Assembly (NCBI RefSeq): GCF_002813775.1
Contig: NZ_CP020370.1
Span: 4,489,501-4,553,500, forward strand
Length of the DNA: 64,000 nt
Direction: 5' to 3'
From: Candidatus Thiodictyon syntrophicum
GTDB lineage: Bacteria > Pseudomonadota > Gammaproteobacteria > Chromatiales > Chromatiaceae
Both the position numbers and the translations under genes were made by a program. Below the pieces are notes generated by a model, which ran no database searches, had not been told where the DNA came from, and saw only the letters and a program-made list of their open reading frames with translations. This document shows, piece after piece, positions 31,349 through 40,730 of the stretch (within the stretch, counting starts at the first letter, position 1; each line of letters opens with the position of its first letter).

Positions 31349-33035
31349 GGATCACCCGTTGCCGCTCGTTATCGTGCAAATGGATCGCGCAGGCCAGGCA
31401 GGGATCGAACGAGTGCACGGTGCGCAACACCTCCAACGGGCGTTCCTCGTCGAGGACGGGATTGCCGATCAGGGCCGCCTCGTAGGGTCCGCGCGCGTCG
31501 TCCTGGTTGCGCGGCCCGGCGTTCCAGGTCGAGGGCACCACGGCCTGGTAGTTCTTGATCTTGCCGTTCTCGATCACGATCCAGTGCGACAGGATGCCGC
31601 GCGGGGCCTCGTGGAACCCGAAGCCCATCTGTTCGCCCTTGGGAAAGATCGGCGGATTGAAACTGGTGTAGTCGCCGCCGGCGATGTTGGCGATCAGGGC
31701 CTCGTAGTTTTCCAGCAGCATGTCATAGAGCACCTGGGTGCGCACGCAGCGTGCCGCGTGCCGGCCCAGGGTCGAGTGCAGCGCCGTGACCGGCACCGCG
31801 GAGCCGGTCACGGCGGCGATGCGCGCAAGCGCCAGATCCAGATAGCGCTTGGTGCCTTCATGGCCCGCGGCCACCATCGCCAGGACATTGGCGAGCGGGC
31901 CGACCTGCGCCGGCAGGCCGGCGAACGAGGGCGACTTGACCCAGGAATAGGCGCCTTCCTGGTTGAAGTCGGTATAGTGGGGAACGGTGTCCTCCTCATA
32001 GGGCGAACGGGTCCAGTCCCCCTGATACCAACTGTGCTTGATGCTCTCCTTGACATTCTGCTCGAAATAGGGGTCGCCGAAGTGGGTGAGCGGGTGAAAC
32101 CGGGCGAGATCGGCATTCGGGATATAGCCGCCCGGCATGCCGAAGTCGGTACCCTTGGCATCGCGCGGAAAATCGGGTGCGGAAAGATAATGGGTGACGC
32201 CCTCGCCATAGGGCAGCCAGGCCGCGTAGAGCCCCGCGATGGCGGTGACATCGGGCAGATACACCTCCCGCACGAAACCGCCTAACTCGTCCATGAGCGT
32301 TCGGACATAGGCGAGCCGCTCCATGTTCAAGGCGGACTGCTCATCCGGGTTGATCGCGTTGGCGACCCCGCCGACCGCCAGGTTCTGGATGTGCGGGGTC
32401 TTGCCGCCCAGGATGGCGACGATCTGGTTGGCCCGGCGCTGATAGTCGAGCGCCTCCAGATAATGGGCGACTGCCATCAGATTGGCCGCGGGCGGCAGCT
32501 TCATCGCCGGGTGTCCCCAATAGCCGTGGGCGAAGATCCCGAGCTGCCCGCCGGCGACGAATTTCCTGACCCGCCCCTGGACCTCGGCGAAGTGTGCGGC
32601 GCTGTTGTTGGGCCAGTTCGACAGACCTTGCGCCAGCGTTGCGGTGGCCTGTGGATCGGCGTCCAGCGCGGAGACGACATCCACCCAGTCCAGCGCGGAG
32701 AGTTGATAGAAATGCACGATATGATCATGAATGCCATGGGCGGCCATGATCAGGTTACGAAGCAACTGGGCGTTGAGTGGAATCTCCAGCCCCAGGGCGT
32801 TTTCCACGGCGCGCACCGAGCAGATCGCATGGACCGTGGTGCAGACCCCGCAGATACGTTGCGTATAGAGCCAGGCGTCGCGGGGATCGCGCCCGCTCAG
32901 GATGGTCTCGATCCCGCGCCACATCTGACCGCTGGACCAGGCATCGACGACCTTGCCGTCCCGGATGTCACAATCGATCCGCAGGTGTCCCTCGATACGG
33001 GTCACCGGATCGATAGAAATGCGTTTGGTGCTCAC
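31332..33035 (-). CDS. hybC: [NiFe] hydrogenase 1 large subunit (HybC type)
   Basis: 567 residues from GTG 33035 (GGAG nine bases upstream). Nickel ligands: N-terminal RICGVC (Cys62, 65) and C-terminal DPCLACAIH (Cys546, 549). After His552 follow 15 residues, the extension removed on maturation by the protease encoded next. GHLRIDCDI, GHPAMKLPP and PSTWNAGPRN are typical of group 1 uptake enzymes. Exported to the periplasmic face as a complex with the Tat-signal small subunit. Fourth gene of hybO-hybA-hybB-hybC. Confidence 0.95.
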   Translation of the reverse strand: MSTKRISIDPVTRIEGHLRIDCDIRDGKVVDAWSSGQMWRGIETILSGRDPRDAWLYTQRICGVCTTVHAICSVRAVENALGLEIPLNAQLLRNLIMAAHGIHDHIVHFYQLSALDWVDVVSALDADPQATATLAQGLSNWPNNSAAHFAEVQGRVRKFVAGGQLGIFAHGYWGHPAMKLPPAANLMAVAHYLEALDYQRRANQIVAILGGKTPHIQNLAVGGVANAINPDEQSALNMERLAYVRTLMDELGGFVREVYLPDVTAIAGLYAAWLPYGEGVTHYLSAPDFPRDAKGTDFGMPGGYIPNADLARFHPLTHFGDPYFEQNVKESIKHSWYQGDWTRSPYEEDTVPHYTDFNQEGAYSWVKSPSFAGLPAQVGPLANVLAMVAAGHEGTKRYLDLALARIAAVTGSAVPVTALHSTLGRHAARCVRTQVLYDMLLENYEALIANIAGGDYTSFNPPIFPKGEQMGFGFHEAPRGILSHWIVIENGKIKNYQAVVPSTWNAGPRNQDDARGPYEAALIGNPVLDEERPLEVLRTVHSFDPCLACAIHLHDNERQRVIRVSTV

Positions 33036-33107
33036 GGTCGGGGTCTCCAATTGGTTTGCGGGTGGCGCCCAGGCGCCGCGCATTGGGGAATACTCGTCGC
33101 GTCGTTA

Positions 33108-34241
33108 CTAAGGCTTCGCGGACAACACCGGCGTCTTCTTGACGAAGAACAGATAAGCCATGATCCCGAAAGCGAAAAAGCCCAGGGTGATCATCATCTC
33201 GCCGACCGCCGGAAAATAGTGCCAACCGGGACCCGGATCATAGGCGATCAGGAAGGCATTGAAGCGATAGAGCGCACCGCCCAGTACCACCGCCAGAGCG
33301 CTCCAGAAGAGGGCGCTGGGTCGGATGCGTCGGTGCGGGTCGAGCAGGATGAAGCCAGCATAGATGAACAGGGCCGTTTCCGCCGCGAACAGGATCGGCT
33401 CAGGTCCGGGCTGTAACAGCAATCCGAGCTTGCCGGCGAGGCCGAGATCCCCGATCCGCAGCACCAGCCAGACGATCAGCAGCCAGGGGATGATCGCGCC
33501 GATGCGCGCGAGCATGGCGGTTTCGAGCCGACGCCCCAGATTGACCGCGGCGTAGAGCGACTCGAACACCACCATGCCATAACCCATGGCCACGGCCGTG
33601 ATCAGAAACAGCAGCGGGATCAGATTGCTCTGCCAGAGGGGATGGACCTTGTACCCGGCGATGATCAGCAGCGATCCCAGCGACGACTGGTGCATGGTCG
33701 GCAGCAGGATGCCGACCCCGATGAACAGGAACAACAGGTGGCGCATCAGCCGCAGCAGGCGGTTGGCCTTCATGGCCTCCAGGATCGTGGGTGAAAATTC
33801 GATCCACAGCACCAGGGTATAGGTGGTCACGCACAGGGCCACCTCCAGCATCACCGAGCGGAGATTGATGTATTGCGGCAGGAAGACATTATAGAGATTC
33901 CAGTAGCGCCCGACATCCACCACGATCGAGGCCCCCGCCAGGGTATAACCGAAGACACTGGTCAGGAGTGCCGCCCGAATCATCGGATGGAATTGGCAGC
34001 GGTGGAAGACATAGACCAGGATCGCCATCGCATACCCGCCGCACGCCAAGGCGGTGCCGACGACCACGTCATAGGTAATCCACAGCCCCCAGGGGAAGCC
34101 GTCACTGAGATTGGCGACGTCGCCGATCCCAAAGACGAAGCGGCGCACCAGGAAGTAACCCGCGATCAGTGCCAGGGTCCCCATGAAATAGAACTGCGGG
34201 GTCAGTAGCCGACCGCCGACGGGACGATAGACCTCAGTCAT
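33108..34241 (-). CDS. hybB: HybB/NrfD-type membrane quinone-reactive subunit
   Basis: 377 residues from the ATG at 34241, with AGGAGG before it and an eight-base overlap with hybA. Nine to ten hydrophobic helices, for example LALIAGYFLVRRFVFGIG, WITYDVVVGTALACGGYAMA and ALFWSALAVVLGGALYRFNA; charged TGTLA...RFNAF regions fit the NrfD/PsrC/HybB family, which exchanges electrons with quinone in the membrane. It replaces the cytochrome b used by other uptake hydrogenases. Confidence 0.93.
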   Translation of the reverse strand: MTEVYRPVGGRLLTPQFYFMGTLALIAGYFLVRRFVFGIGDVANLSDGFPWGLWITYDVVVGTALACGGYAMAILVYVFHRCQFHPMIRAALLTSVFGYTLAGASIVVDVGRYWNLYNVFLPQYINLRSVMLEVALCVTTYTLVLWIEFSPTILEAMKANRLLRLMRHLLFLFIGVGILLPTMHQSSLGSLLIIAGYKVHPLWQSNLIPLLFLITAVAMGYGMVVFESLYAAVNLGRRLETAMLARIGAIIPWLLIVWLVLRIGDLGLAGKLGLLLQPGPEPILFAAETALFIYAGFILLDPHRRIRPSALFWSALAVVLGGALYRFNAFLIAYDPGPGWHYFPAVGEMMITLGFFAFGIMAYLFFVKKTPVLSAKP

Positions 34242-35247
34242 GGTGATCCTCCTGCGGCTCAGTGTTTGCATCGGCCGGGGGCGCCGGGTCCTCGCAGCCC
34301 TCGCGGGCGTTGCGGAAGACCGTATAGACCAGTCCGCCGAACAGCAGCGCGGGTGCGACCATGCCCTGATACAGGGTGTGCTGAATGGTCTCGGAGAGCC
34401 GGGCGCGCGAGTCGTTGCCGAGCGGCGGCAGTCCCAACTGAGCGAAGGGCACGCCCGCCATCAGCAATTGCTGGGTGCCGCCGGTCTCGGTCTCGCCATA
34501 GATGCTCGGCACATAGCCGGTCACCCTGGCCGTGCGCTGGTCACCGCTCCCCAGTCGGTGCAGTGGATAGTCCTGGGACTCGCCGGGCTGGAAGGCCAGC
34601 CGCCGATGTCCCTCACCCAAGAGATCAGTGACCGGCCCGAACAGACAGGCGCCGGTCGGACAGGCCGCGCAACAGGCCGGGATGTCGCCGTCCGCGACCC
34701 GCTCGGCACACAGTTGACACTTGACGATCTTCGGGAAGGGCTTGTCATACTCGAACTTCGGGACGTTGAACGGACAGGCCAATTGGCAATAGCGGCAGCC
34801 GATGCACGCATCGGGGTTATACCGGACGATACCGGTCGTGGGGTCTTTGGTCAGGGCACTGACCGGACAGGCCGACACGCAGTTGGGATCGACACAGTGC
34901 ATGCAGGCACGCTTGATGAAGCTGAACCCGCCTTGGCCCCCGTCACCCGTAGCAAGGAGCTTGATCTTGCTCATGGTCTGGCTGTTCAGGTCATCCGGGG
35001 CATCCCAGACCCCGCGCACGCCATGGACCTGCTCGAGGCCCGAGTCGTGATCCATCGGCATCTGGTTGGCGGACTTACAGGCGACCTCGCAGGCCTTGCA
35101 GCCGATACAGAGCGTGGCGTCGTAGAGGATGCCCACCGCCCCCGGCGCCAGGGCTTTCGGGGGGCGCGCCTGGGCCGGGACTGGGGCGAGCGCGGTCGCG
35201 GCCCCCGCGGCCATGAGCTTGAGAAAATCGCGACGATTGGTGTTCAT
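34234..35247 (-). CDS. hybA: HybA-type [4Fe-4S] ferredoxin subunit
   Basis: 337 residues. Tat signal NTNRRDFLKLMAAGAA, then four cluster motifs: CIGCKACEVAC, CMHCVDPNCVSACP, CIGCRYCQLACP and CQLCAERVADGDIPACCAAC. One C-terminal membrane helix (VAPALLFGGLVYTVF) anchors it. It passes electrons from the small subunit to HybB on the periplasmic side. Nineteen bases after hybO. Confidence 0.94.
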   Translation of the reverse strand: MNTNRRDFLKLMAAGAATALAPVPAQARPPKALAPGAVGILYDATLCIGCKACEVACKSANQMPMDHDSGLEQVHGVRGVWDAPDDLNSQTMSKIKLLATGDGGQGGFSFIKRACMHCVDPNCVSACPVSALTKDPTTGIVRYNPDACIGCRYCQLACPFNVPKFEYDKPFPKIVKCQLCAERVADGDIPACCAACPTGACLFGPVTDLLGEGHRRLAFQPGESQDYPLHRLGSGDQRTARVTGYVPSIYGETETGGTQQLLMAGVPFAQLGLPPLGNDSRARLSETIQHTLYQGMVAPALLFGGLVYTVFRNAREGCEDPAPPADANTEPQEDHHD

Positions 35248-35265
35248 TGGCTGCCTCCGGTCCGT

Positions 35266-36459
35266 TCAAGCCTCGTCATCCGTGGCCGGTATGGATTGGC
35301 GCTCCGCCTGTTTGAGTTTGTTGCCGGCCTCCAAGGCATAGACCAAGGCCCCGCCGCCGATCGCGCCCGCGACCGCCGCCGCGGCCAGCGTGACGCCGCC
35401 GGGGTGCTCGGTGAAAACCCCGGGGAAGAGCGAGGTCGGGGTGACCGACAGGACCTTGGCCTGCTCATGCAGGGCCTTGTGAAAACCCACCCCCTGTTCC
35501 GCGCAGCCGAAACAGGGATGACCGATCCCGACCGGCCAGGCGTTGGCGCCGACATCGCCGAACTGGATCGCCGGACAGTTGGCATAGGTCTCGGGACCCT
35601 TGCAGCCCAGCTTGTAGAGACACCAGCCTTGACGATGGCCGGCGTCGCCGAACTGCTCGGCGAAGCGCCCGGCATCGAAATGTGGCCGGCGCTCACAGTT
35701 CTCGTGGATCAGGCGCGCGTAGGCGAACTTGGGCCGGCCCTTGGCGTCGAGTTCGGGCAGGCGGTGCAGGGTCAGGTAATAGAGCAGGGTCGCCAGCAGG
35801 TTGTAGGGCGAGGCCGGACAACCCGGCAGATTGACGACGGGCAGGACGCTGCCATCCGCCTTGAGGATGCCTTCCAGTCCCAGTGCCTCACGCAATCCGA
35901 CCGCGCCGGTCGGATTCGGCGCGGCGCTCTGCACCCCACCCCAGGAGGCGCAGGACCCGATGGCGACCGCCGCGACCGCCTGCGGGGCAATCGCGTGCAG
36001 CATGTCCTGGGGCGTCCGGCCGGCGACCTTGCAGAAATTGCCATGGTCCGCGGTCGGCACCGAGCCCTCGACGACCAGGATGAACCGGCCCTGGTTCTGC
36101 TCCATGGCGTCGTGCAGCGCCCGTTCGGCCTGATGGCCGGCCGCCGCCAGCAGGGTCTCCGAGTAATCGAGCGAGATCAGGTCGAGGATCAGGCCCTCGA
36201 CGGTCGGATGGGTCGCCCGCAGCAGGGATTCGGTGCAGCCGGTGCACTCCTGAAAATGCAGCCAGATCACCGAAGGCCGTGCGGAAGGCCGCTCCAGCGC
36301 CGCCATCACCCGCGCGGTCATGCCAAACGGCAGACCCATGGCGGCGGTGATGCCGAGCACAAACTTCACGAAACCGCGGCGACTGATCCCGCGGACCTCC
36401 AGTTGATCGGCCAGAAAGGGGCCGATTGCCTGCTCGTCTGCCCGTGGTTCGGTGTTCAT
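35266..36459 (-). CDS. hybO: [NiFe] hydrogenase 1 small subunit (HybO type)
   Basis: 397 residues from the ATG at 36459. Tat motif SRRGFVKFVLGITAAMG, then proximal-cluster ECTGCTESLL and AIGSCASWGG, PGCPAS, medial/distal-cluster CERRPHFDAG, GWCLYKLGCKGPETYANCP and HPCFGCAE. A C-terminal hydrophobic helix (VTLAAAAVAGAIGGGALV) anchors the complex. First gene of the operon; an FNR-type box lies 87 bases upstream. Confidence 0.95.
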   Translation of the reverse strand: MNTEPRADEQAIGPFLADQLEVRGISRRGFVKFVLGITAAMGLPFGMTARVMAALERPSARPSVIWLHFQECTGCTESLLRATHPTVEGLILDLISLDYSETLLAAAGHQAERALHDAMEQNQGRFILVVEGSVPTADHGNFCKVAGRTPQDMLHAIAPQAVAAVAIGSCASWGGVQSAAPNPTGAVGLREALGLEGILKADGSVLPVVNLPGCPASPYNLLATLLYYLTLHRLPELDAKGRPKFAYARLIHENCERRPHFDAGRFAEQFGDAGHRQGWCLYKLGCKGPETYANCPAIQFGDVGANAWPVGIGHPCFGCAEQGVGFHKALHEQAKVLSVTPTSLFPGVFTEHPGGVTLAAAAVAGAIGGGALVYALEAGNKLKQAERQSIPATDDEA

Positions 36460-36814
36460 GCGTGCTGTCCCACCTTGCGCCTCGACAAAGTTACAACCGC
36501 CGGTCAGCGCATCCTCCGACACGCCGACCCGAAATCACGTTGTCATTGACAACTGTCAAGCTTATGTGAATATAATTATATTCTGATGTTCTGCTAGACT
36601 AGTTATAGACCGGATCTTCCAACTTGTCCAATTTTTGATTGCTGACCGCGACAGCCCGCTGATCGAAGGGGTCTGAATCCAAGGGAGCCGCGGGGCCGCG
36701 GGGCAGCAGGTGAATCGCCGTGTGCTAGTCTTGGTCTGACCCCATGGCGTCGACTGCCCGGCCGGTCCGGTCCGCGACCGCTTTTCGCCGCGAGGAGCAC
36801 TCGAGGAACACTCA
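36460..36814. other. Divergent control region between hybO and the multihaem operon
   Basis: 355 bases. It contains the FNR-type box (36546-36559), an A/T-rich patch ATATAATTATATTC at 36570-36583 and no convincing gene. Confidence 0.5.
36546..36559. promoter_or_regulatory. FNR-type box upstream of hydrogenase 1
   Basis: TTGACAACTGTCAA has perfect TTGAC/GTCAA half-sites separated by four bases, the geometry of FNR/CRP-family operators (FNR itself prefers TTGAT-N4-ATCAA). A 9-of-10 match to the same box lies upstream of hydrogenase 2 at 44018-44031. A second gene set starts divergently at 36815. Confidence 0.6.
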
Positions 36815-37798
36815 ATGAACGACACGAGCCCTGGACCTCGACGCGGCCGACGTTTGGCCGCCCTGATGTCCCTGATGTGTTTCGCCCTGGCCGCGCCGCT
36901 GATCGCCCAGGGTGCGGCTGCCGGCTCCGCACCGCTGAGCCCTCCCGCGCGTCCGGACAATCGCGCCTGTCTGCGCTGTCATGCCATGGCAACCCTGGCC
37001 TACCGGGATGGCGATACGGGCAAACTGGTCGATCTGTTTATCGATCCGCGCGATTTGGCGGAATCGGTCCATGGCCAACTGCCGTGCGTCAAGTGTCACG
37101 CGCAGGACTACCGGTACTATCCCCACCCGCAAACCGCCACCAGTGAGCAACTCGATTGCGTCGGTTGCCACACGCAGGACCCCACACGCAGCGACTACCC
37201 GTTTCAGGCCATCGCCGCACAATACGCCAAGAGCATCCACGCCAACTCGGACGACCCACAGGCGCGCGGCTTCGGCTGTTACTCCTGTCACGACCCGCAC
37301 GGTTTTCGCGTCTCCACGGTCGGCAAACCGCTCAGCGAGATCGTCCAGGACGATAACCGGGTCTGCCTGTCCTGTCACGAGCAGGTCCGCGATCCGTTGA
37401 GCGATCTCCACCGCTGGCTGCCCAACCGCGAGGCCCATTGGCTGGCCGTGCGCTGTGTCGAGTGCCATACGCCGCCGGCGGTGGGCGCGGATGAGACGCA
37501 ACGGGTGTCGCACCAGATCCTGCCGGCCAAGGAGAGCAATCTGACCTGCGTCAACTGTCATTCCGGGAATCAGCGTCTGCTCAGTCGGCTCTACGCCTAT
37601 CGTTCCAGGGAGGACCTGGCCCGCGACGGGCTGTTCGCCAAGGCGGTGTTCAACGAGGCCTATGTGGTCGGCCTGAGCCGCAGTCCGCTGATCGACGCAC
37701 TGGGCCTGGTCGTTATCGGCTTGACCGCGCTGGGGCTGATGGCCCATGGCGTCGGTCGTTATCGCGCCCATCAACGCTCAGGGGAGAGGCAACCATGA
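36815..37798 (+). CDS. Seven-haem membrane-anchored c-type cytochrome
   Basis: 327 residues. Signal/anchor near residues 14-33, then seven CxxCH sites: CLRCH, CVKCH, CVGCH, CYSCH, CLSCH, CVECH and CVNCH. A C-terminal membrane helix (ALGLVVIGLTALGLMAHGV) holds it on the periplasmic side. It resembles cytochromes that carry electrons between a membrane cytochrome b and periplasmic partners. First gene of a four-gene plus-strand operon divergent from hydrogenase 1; overlaps the next gene by ATGA. Confidence 0.88.
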   Translation: MNDTSPGPRRGRRLAALMSLMCFALAAPLIAQGAAAGSAPLSPPARPDNRACLRCHAMATLAYRDGDTGKLVDLFIDPRDLAESVHGQLPCVKCHAQDYRYYPHPQTATSEQLDCVGCHTQDPTRSDYPFQAIAAQYAKSIHANSDDPQARGFGCYSCHDPHGFRVSTVGKPLSEIVQDDNRVCLSCHEQVRDPLSDLHRWLPNREAHWLAVRCVECHTPPAVGADETQRVSHQILPAKESNLTCVNCHSGNQRLLSRLYAYRSREDLARDGLFAKAVFNEAYVVGLSRSPLIDALGLVVIGLTALGLMAHGVGRYRAHQRSGERQP

Positions 37799-38424
37799 GT
37801 GCCGTTTATCTGTATCCGCGCTGGCTGCGACTCTGGCACTGGCTCAGCGCCCTGCTGTTTCTGGTGCTGATCGTCTCCGGTGCCAGTATGCACTATGCCG
37901 GCACCCCCTGGCTGCTGAGCTTCAAACGGGCGGTGCCGATCCACAATGCCGCCGGCATCGCACTGACGCTCGGCTGGATCGGCTTCGTCGTCGGTAATCT
38001 GGTGACCGCTAACGGCCGCCACTATCGCGTGCAGTGGCGCGGTCTGGCGGGACGGCTCAGCGCGCAGGTCCGCTACTATGGTTACGGCATCTTCCACGGT
38101 GCGCCGCATCCCTTCGCGGTGACTGCCGCGATGAAGTTCAACGTCCTGCAGCAACTGAGCTATCTGGGTGTGATGTATCTGCTGATGCCCTTGCTGATCC
38201 TCAGCGGCTGGGCCTTCCTGTTTGCAGCCTACCTGCCCGAGACACTGTTCGGAATCGGCGCCGTCTGGATCATTGCCATGACCCACCTGACGGTCGCCTA
38301 TGGCCTGGTACTCTTTCTGATGGTGCATGTCTATATCATCACCACCGGGGAGACGCCCCTCACCAATCCGCGGGCGATGTTGACCGGTTGGCACCGTGAG
38401 ACCGAGGCGCCGACGCACCGATGA
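37795..38424 (+). CDS. Cytochrome b561-type membrane subunit
   Basis: 209 residues, four to five membrane helices. Starts YLYPRWLRLWHWLSALLFLV, with haem-ligand histidines in LWHWL, VPIHNAAGIAL, MTHLTVAYGL and VHVYIITTGE, the pattern of hydrogenase and thiosulfate-reductase cytochrome b subunits. Should link the quinone pool to the neighbouring multihaem cytochromes. Start overlaps the seven-haem gene by four bases. Confidence 0.88.
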   Translation: MSAVYLYPRWLRLWHWLSALLFLVLIVSGASMHYAGTPWLLSFKRAVPIHNAAGIALTLGWIGFVVGNLVTANGRHYRVQWRGLAGRLSAQVRYYGYGIFHGAPHPFAVTAAMKFNVLQQLSYLGVMYLLMPLLILSGWAFLFAAYLPETLFGIGAVWIIAMTHLTVAYGLVLFLMVHVYIITTGETPLTNPRAMLTGWHRETEAPTHR

Positions 38425-38476
38425 TCCGTCCGTCACCAGCCGCGGCCTTGCCGAAGGGGCCGCCGGGGATCGCACC

Positions 38477-40690
38477 ATGACTACCTCCATGTACCGCTTG
38501 CGCCATTTCGCGACCAGCCGCCGCCTGCGCTTCGCCATCATCGCGTTGATCGGGCTGGCGCTGGCCTACCAGTTCATCTATCCGCCGCTGTTCGATGCCT
38601 ATGTCGGCAAGACCAATGCCCTCCTGACCTATGCGAGCAGTCAGACGCTGACTGAACCGCAGTTCGAGGCCCTGGCCCGCGACCTCAGCCGGAAGGCGCG
38701 CTACGCCAGGGCCGCGGCCATCGTCGACGCCGATCAGGCGCCGCTCGCCCGCCAGGTCAAGATCGAGATGCTGATGAATACGCAGTCGCTCATCCGGGAC
38801 ACCCAGCCCCGGCATATCGACTATTTTCGCGATGCCGGCATCCGCCGTTACGAGGGGCCGCGCACCTGTCTGGGCTGCCACGCCACCATGACGGTGCGCG
38901 GGCCTGATGGCCGCCGGCGTACGGTCGACACCCTCGATAACCTGGTCAATACCGTCCATTTCAAGTTCCAGAGCGATTCCGGCGGCTTCTCGACCTATGG
39001 CTATGATGGACGCCAGGTCAACGCCGGGGGCTCGCGCAAGATCCCGGTCGGCAAGATCGACCGCGCCTGCGGTATCCCCGGCAGTTTCACCTGGACCGGC
39101 TGGGCCGCGCTGGTCGCCAGCCGTCCCGCGGCGGCGGGCGGCGCGGTCGAACTGCGCAGCGAGGGCTGCGGTCAATGCCATATCGGCGGCAATTATCAAC
39201 CAGCCACCGAGAAGATGATGCCGATCGGCGACGTGCCGGACGACGCCAAGGACGGGATCGACTGTCTGATCTGTCATTCGACCGAGTACGACATGAATCA
39301 GCGCCATGTCATCCGCGACGCGCATGGTCAGCGGTGGAACCAGGATCGCAGTCTGCGCGCGGCGCTGGCGGTGGGACCGATTCGCAACGACCACTGTCTG
39401 CGCTGTCATCAGCACAACATGGGCGGCGATGCCTATCTGCACAATCAGGCCGCCCAGGCGCTCGGCACTGAGCATCAGCGGATCGTGCACCGCGGCGCCA
39501 AGCGCGGCAATCCCTTCAGCCCCCAGGATGATGTCCATGCCGCGGCACAGGTCCAGTGCACGGATTGTCATGTGCCCGAGGGGCACCGGATTCCCCGCGG
39601 GCGACTGGGCGTGGATCTGGTCGCCAACGACCTGCCCGACCGGGAGGTATCCTGTCGGACCTGTCACAGCCGCGCCCCGCACAACAGCTCGAAAGACAAG
39701 GCATTACTCAATGGCCATGTGGCCCGCCTGGCCTGCGAGACCTGTCATATCCAGGAGCTGCAGGCGAGCAATGTGGTGTTGCGTGATTGGGTTCATCCGA
39801 CCTGGAACGCCGATGAGGGGATCTTCGAACCAACCGATATCTATCGCTCCGGGGCGGTCGGCAAGGGCTTCACCTTCCTCTGGTTCAACGGCAATGGGAC
39901 CTTCCTGGCCAATGCGCTCGGCAACAATCCGAACGGGACGACCAACTACGATCCACTGATGCAGCAGATGGCACGCATTACGGACCCTGAGGTCATCGCC
40001 GCGGTGCGTGCGGCGGCGCTGACACTCAAGCAGACCTATCCCGATATCGAGGTCGAGTCGTACGTCAGGACCGCAACCGATCCACTGTCGCAACTGTCCC
40101 CGGCGATGCTTGAGCGGCGCCGCCAGATGATCGACCGGAATCTGCGCACGGCGATGACGACGGGGGACAGTCGGATCTATCCCTTCAAACTCTTCAACGC
40201 CATGATGTACGAGGACATGGGTAATCAGGGGCCGTTCGGCGCCATGATCCTGCCGTTCGACTATCCGGTGTATTATGAAACCGGCGACCCCCGGGCGGCG
40301 GTCGCGCAGGCGGTGCGTGATCCCATCATCCAGCGCATGTACCAGACGCCCTTCAAGCTGTACATGATGGACGAGTTCATGTCCTATTTCGGGGTGACCG
40401 GAGGCTGGCAGACCAAGTATCCGCTGGTGGACGGCAAGCTGGTGAACGTCGAGCCGCACTGGATGCGCCAGATGGGGACCCTCATGGTCAACCACGGCAT
40501 CCAGCGCCGCGGCCGCGCCTGCCGGGACTGTCATGCGCGCGACGGCATCATGGACTTCAAAGGGCTGGGATATCCGCCCGAGCGGGTCGCCGAGTTGGAG
40601 ACGTTGGAACAACTCGAAGCCCCGCCGCCGGCTGATGCGGGTGAGACGGGACCCGCCATGGCCCCATCGGTCTCACGCGCAGACCCATAG
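38477..40690 (+). CDS. Eight-haem c-type cytochrome, possible terminal reductase or electron hub
   Basis: 737 residues. N-terminal membrane helix LRFAIIALIGLALAYQFIY, then eight CxxCH sites: CLGCHA, CGQCH, CLICH, CLRCH, CTDCH, CRTCH, CETCH and, far downstream, CRDCH near the C-terminus. The roughly 250 residues between the seventh and eighth haem carry no haem and may be a separate substrate or partner domain (KLYMMDEFMSYFGVTGG). I do not recognise a characterised octahaem enzyme. It starts 52 bases after the cytochrome b gene. Confidence 0.8.
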   Translation: MTTSMYRLRHFATSRRLRFAIIALIGLALAYQFIYPPLFDAYVGKTNALLTYASSQTLTEPQFEALARDLSRKARYARAAAIVDADQAPLARQVKIEMLMNTQSLIRDTQPRHIDYFRDAGIRRYEGPRTCLGCHATMTVRGPDGRRRTVDTLDNLVNTVHFKFQSDSGGFSTYGYDGRQVNAGGSRKIPVGKIDRACGIPGSFTWTGWAALVASRPAAAGGAVELRSEGCGQCHIGGNYQPATEKMMPIGDVPDDAKDGIDCLICHSTEYDMNQRHVIRDAHGQRWNQDRSLRAALAVGPIRNDHCLRCHQHNMGGDAYLHNQAAQALGTEHQRIVHRGAKRGNPFSPQDDVHAAAQVQCTDCHVPEGHRIPRGRLGVDLVANDLPDREVSCRTCHSRAPHNSSKDKALLNGHVARLACETCHIQELQASNVVLRDWVHPTWNADEGIFEPTDIYRSGAVGKGFTFLWFNGNGTFLANALGNNPNGTTNYDPLMQQMARITDPEVIAAVRAAALTLKQTYPDIEVESYVRTATDPLSQLSPAMLERRRQMIDRNLRTAMTTGDSRIYPFKLFNAMMYEDMGNQGPFGAMILPFDYPVYYETGDPRAAVAQAVRDPIIQRMYQTPFKLYMMDEFMSYFGVTGGWQTKYPLVDGKLVNVEPHWMRQMGTLMVNHGIQRRGRACRDCHARDGIMDFKGLGYPPERVAELETLEQLEAPPPADAGETGPAMAPSVSRADP

Positions 40691-40730
40691 CGCGGGTGAA
40701 AGAACGCTCATCCATGAAGAGGAACGACCA

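Noticed and set aside
34240-36549. 769-residue open frame on the plus strand across hybA/hybO
   Set aside because: Antisense shadow of two well-recognised hydrogenase genes with perfect cluster motifs on the minus strand.
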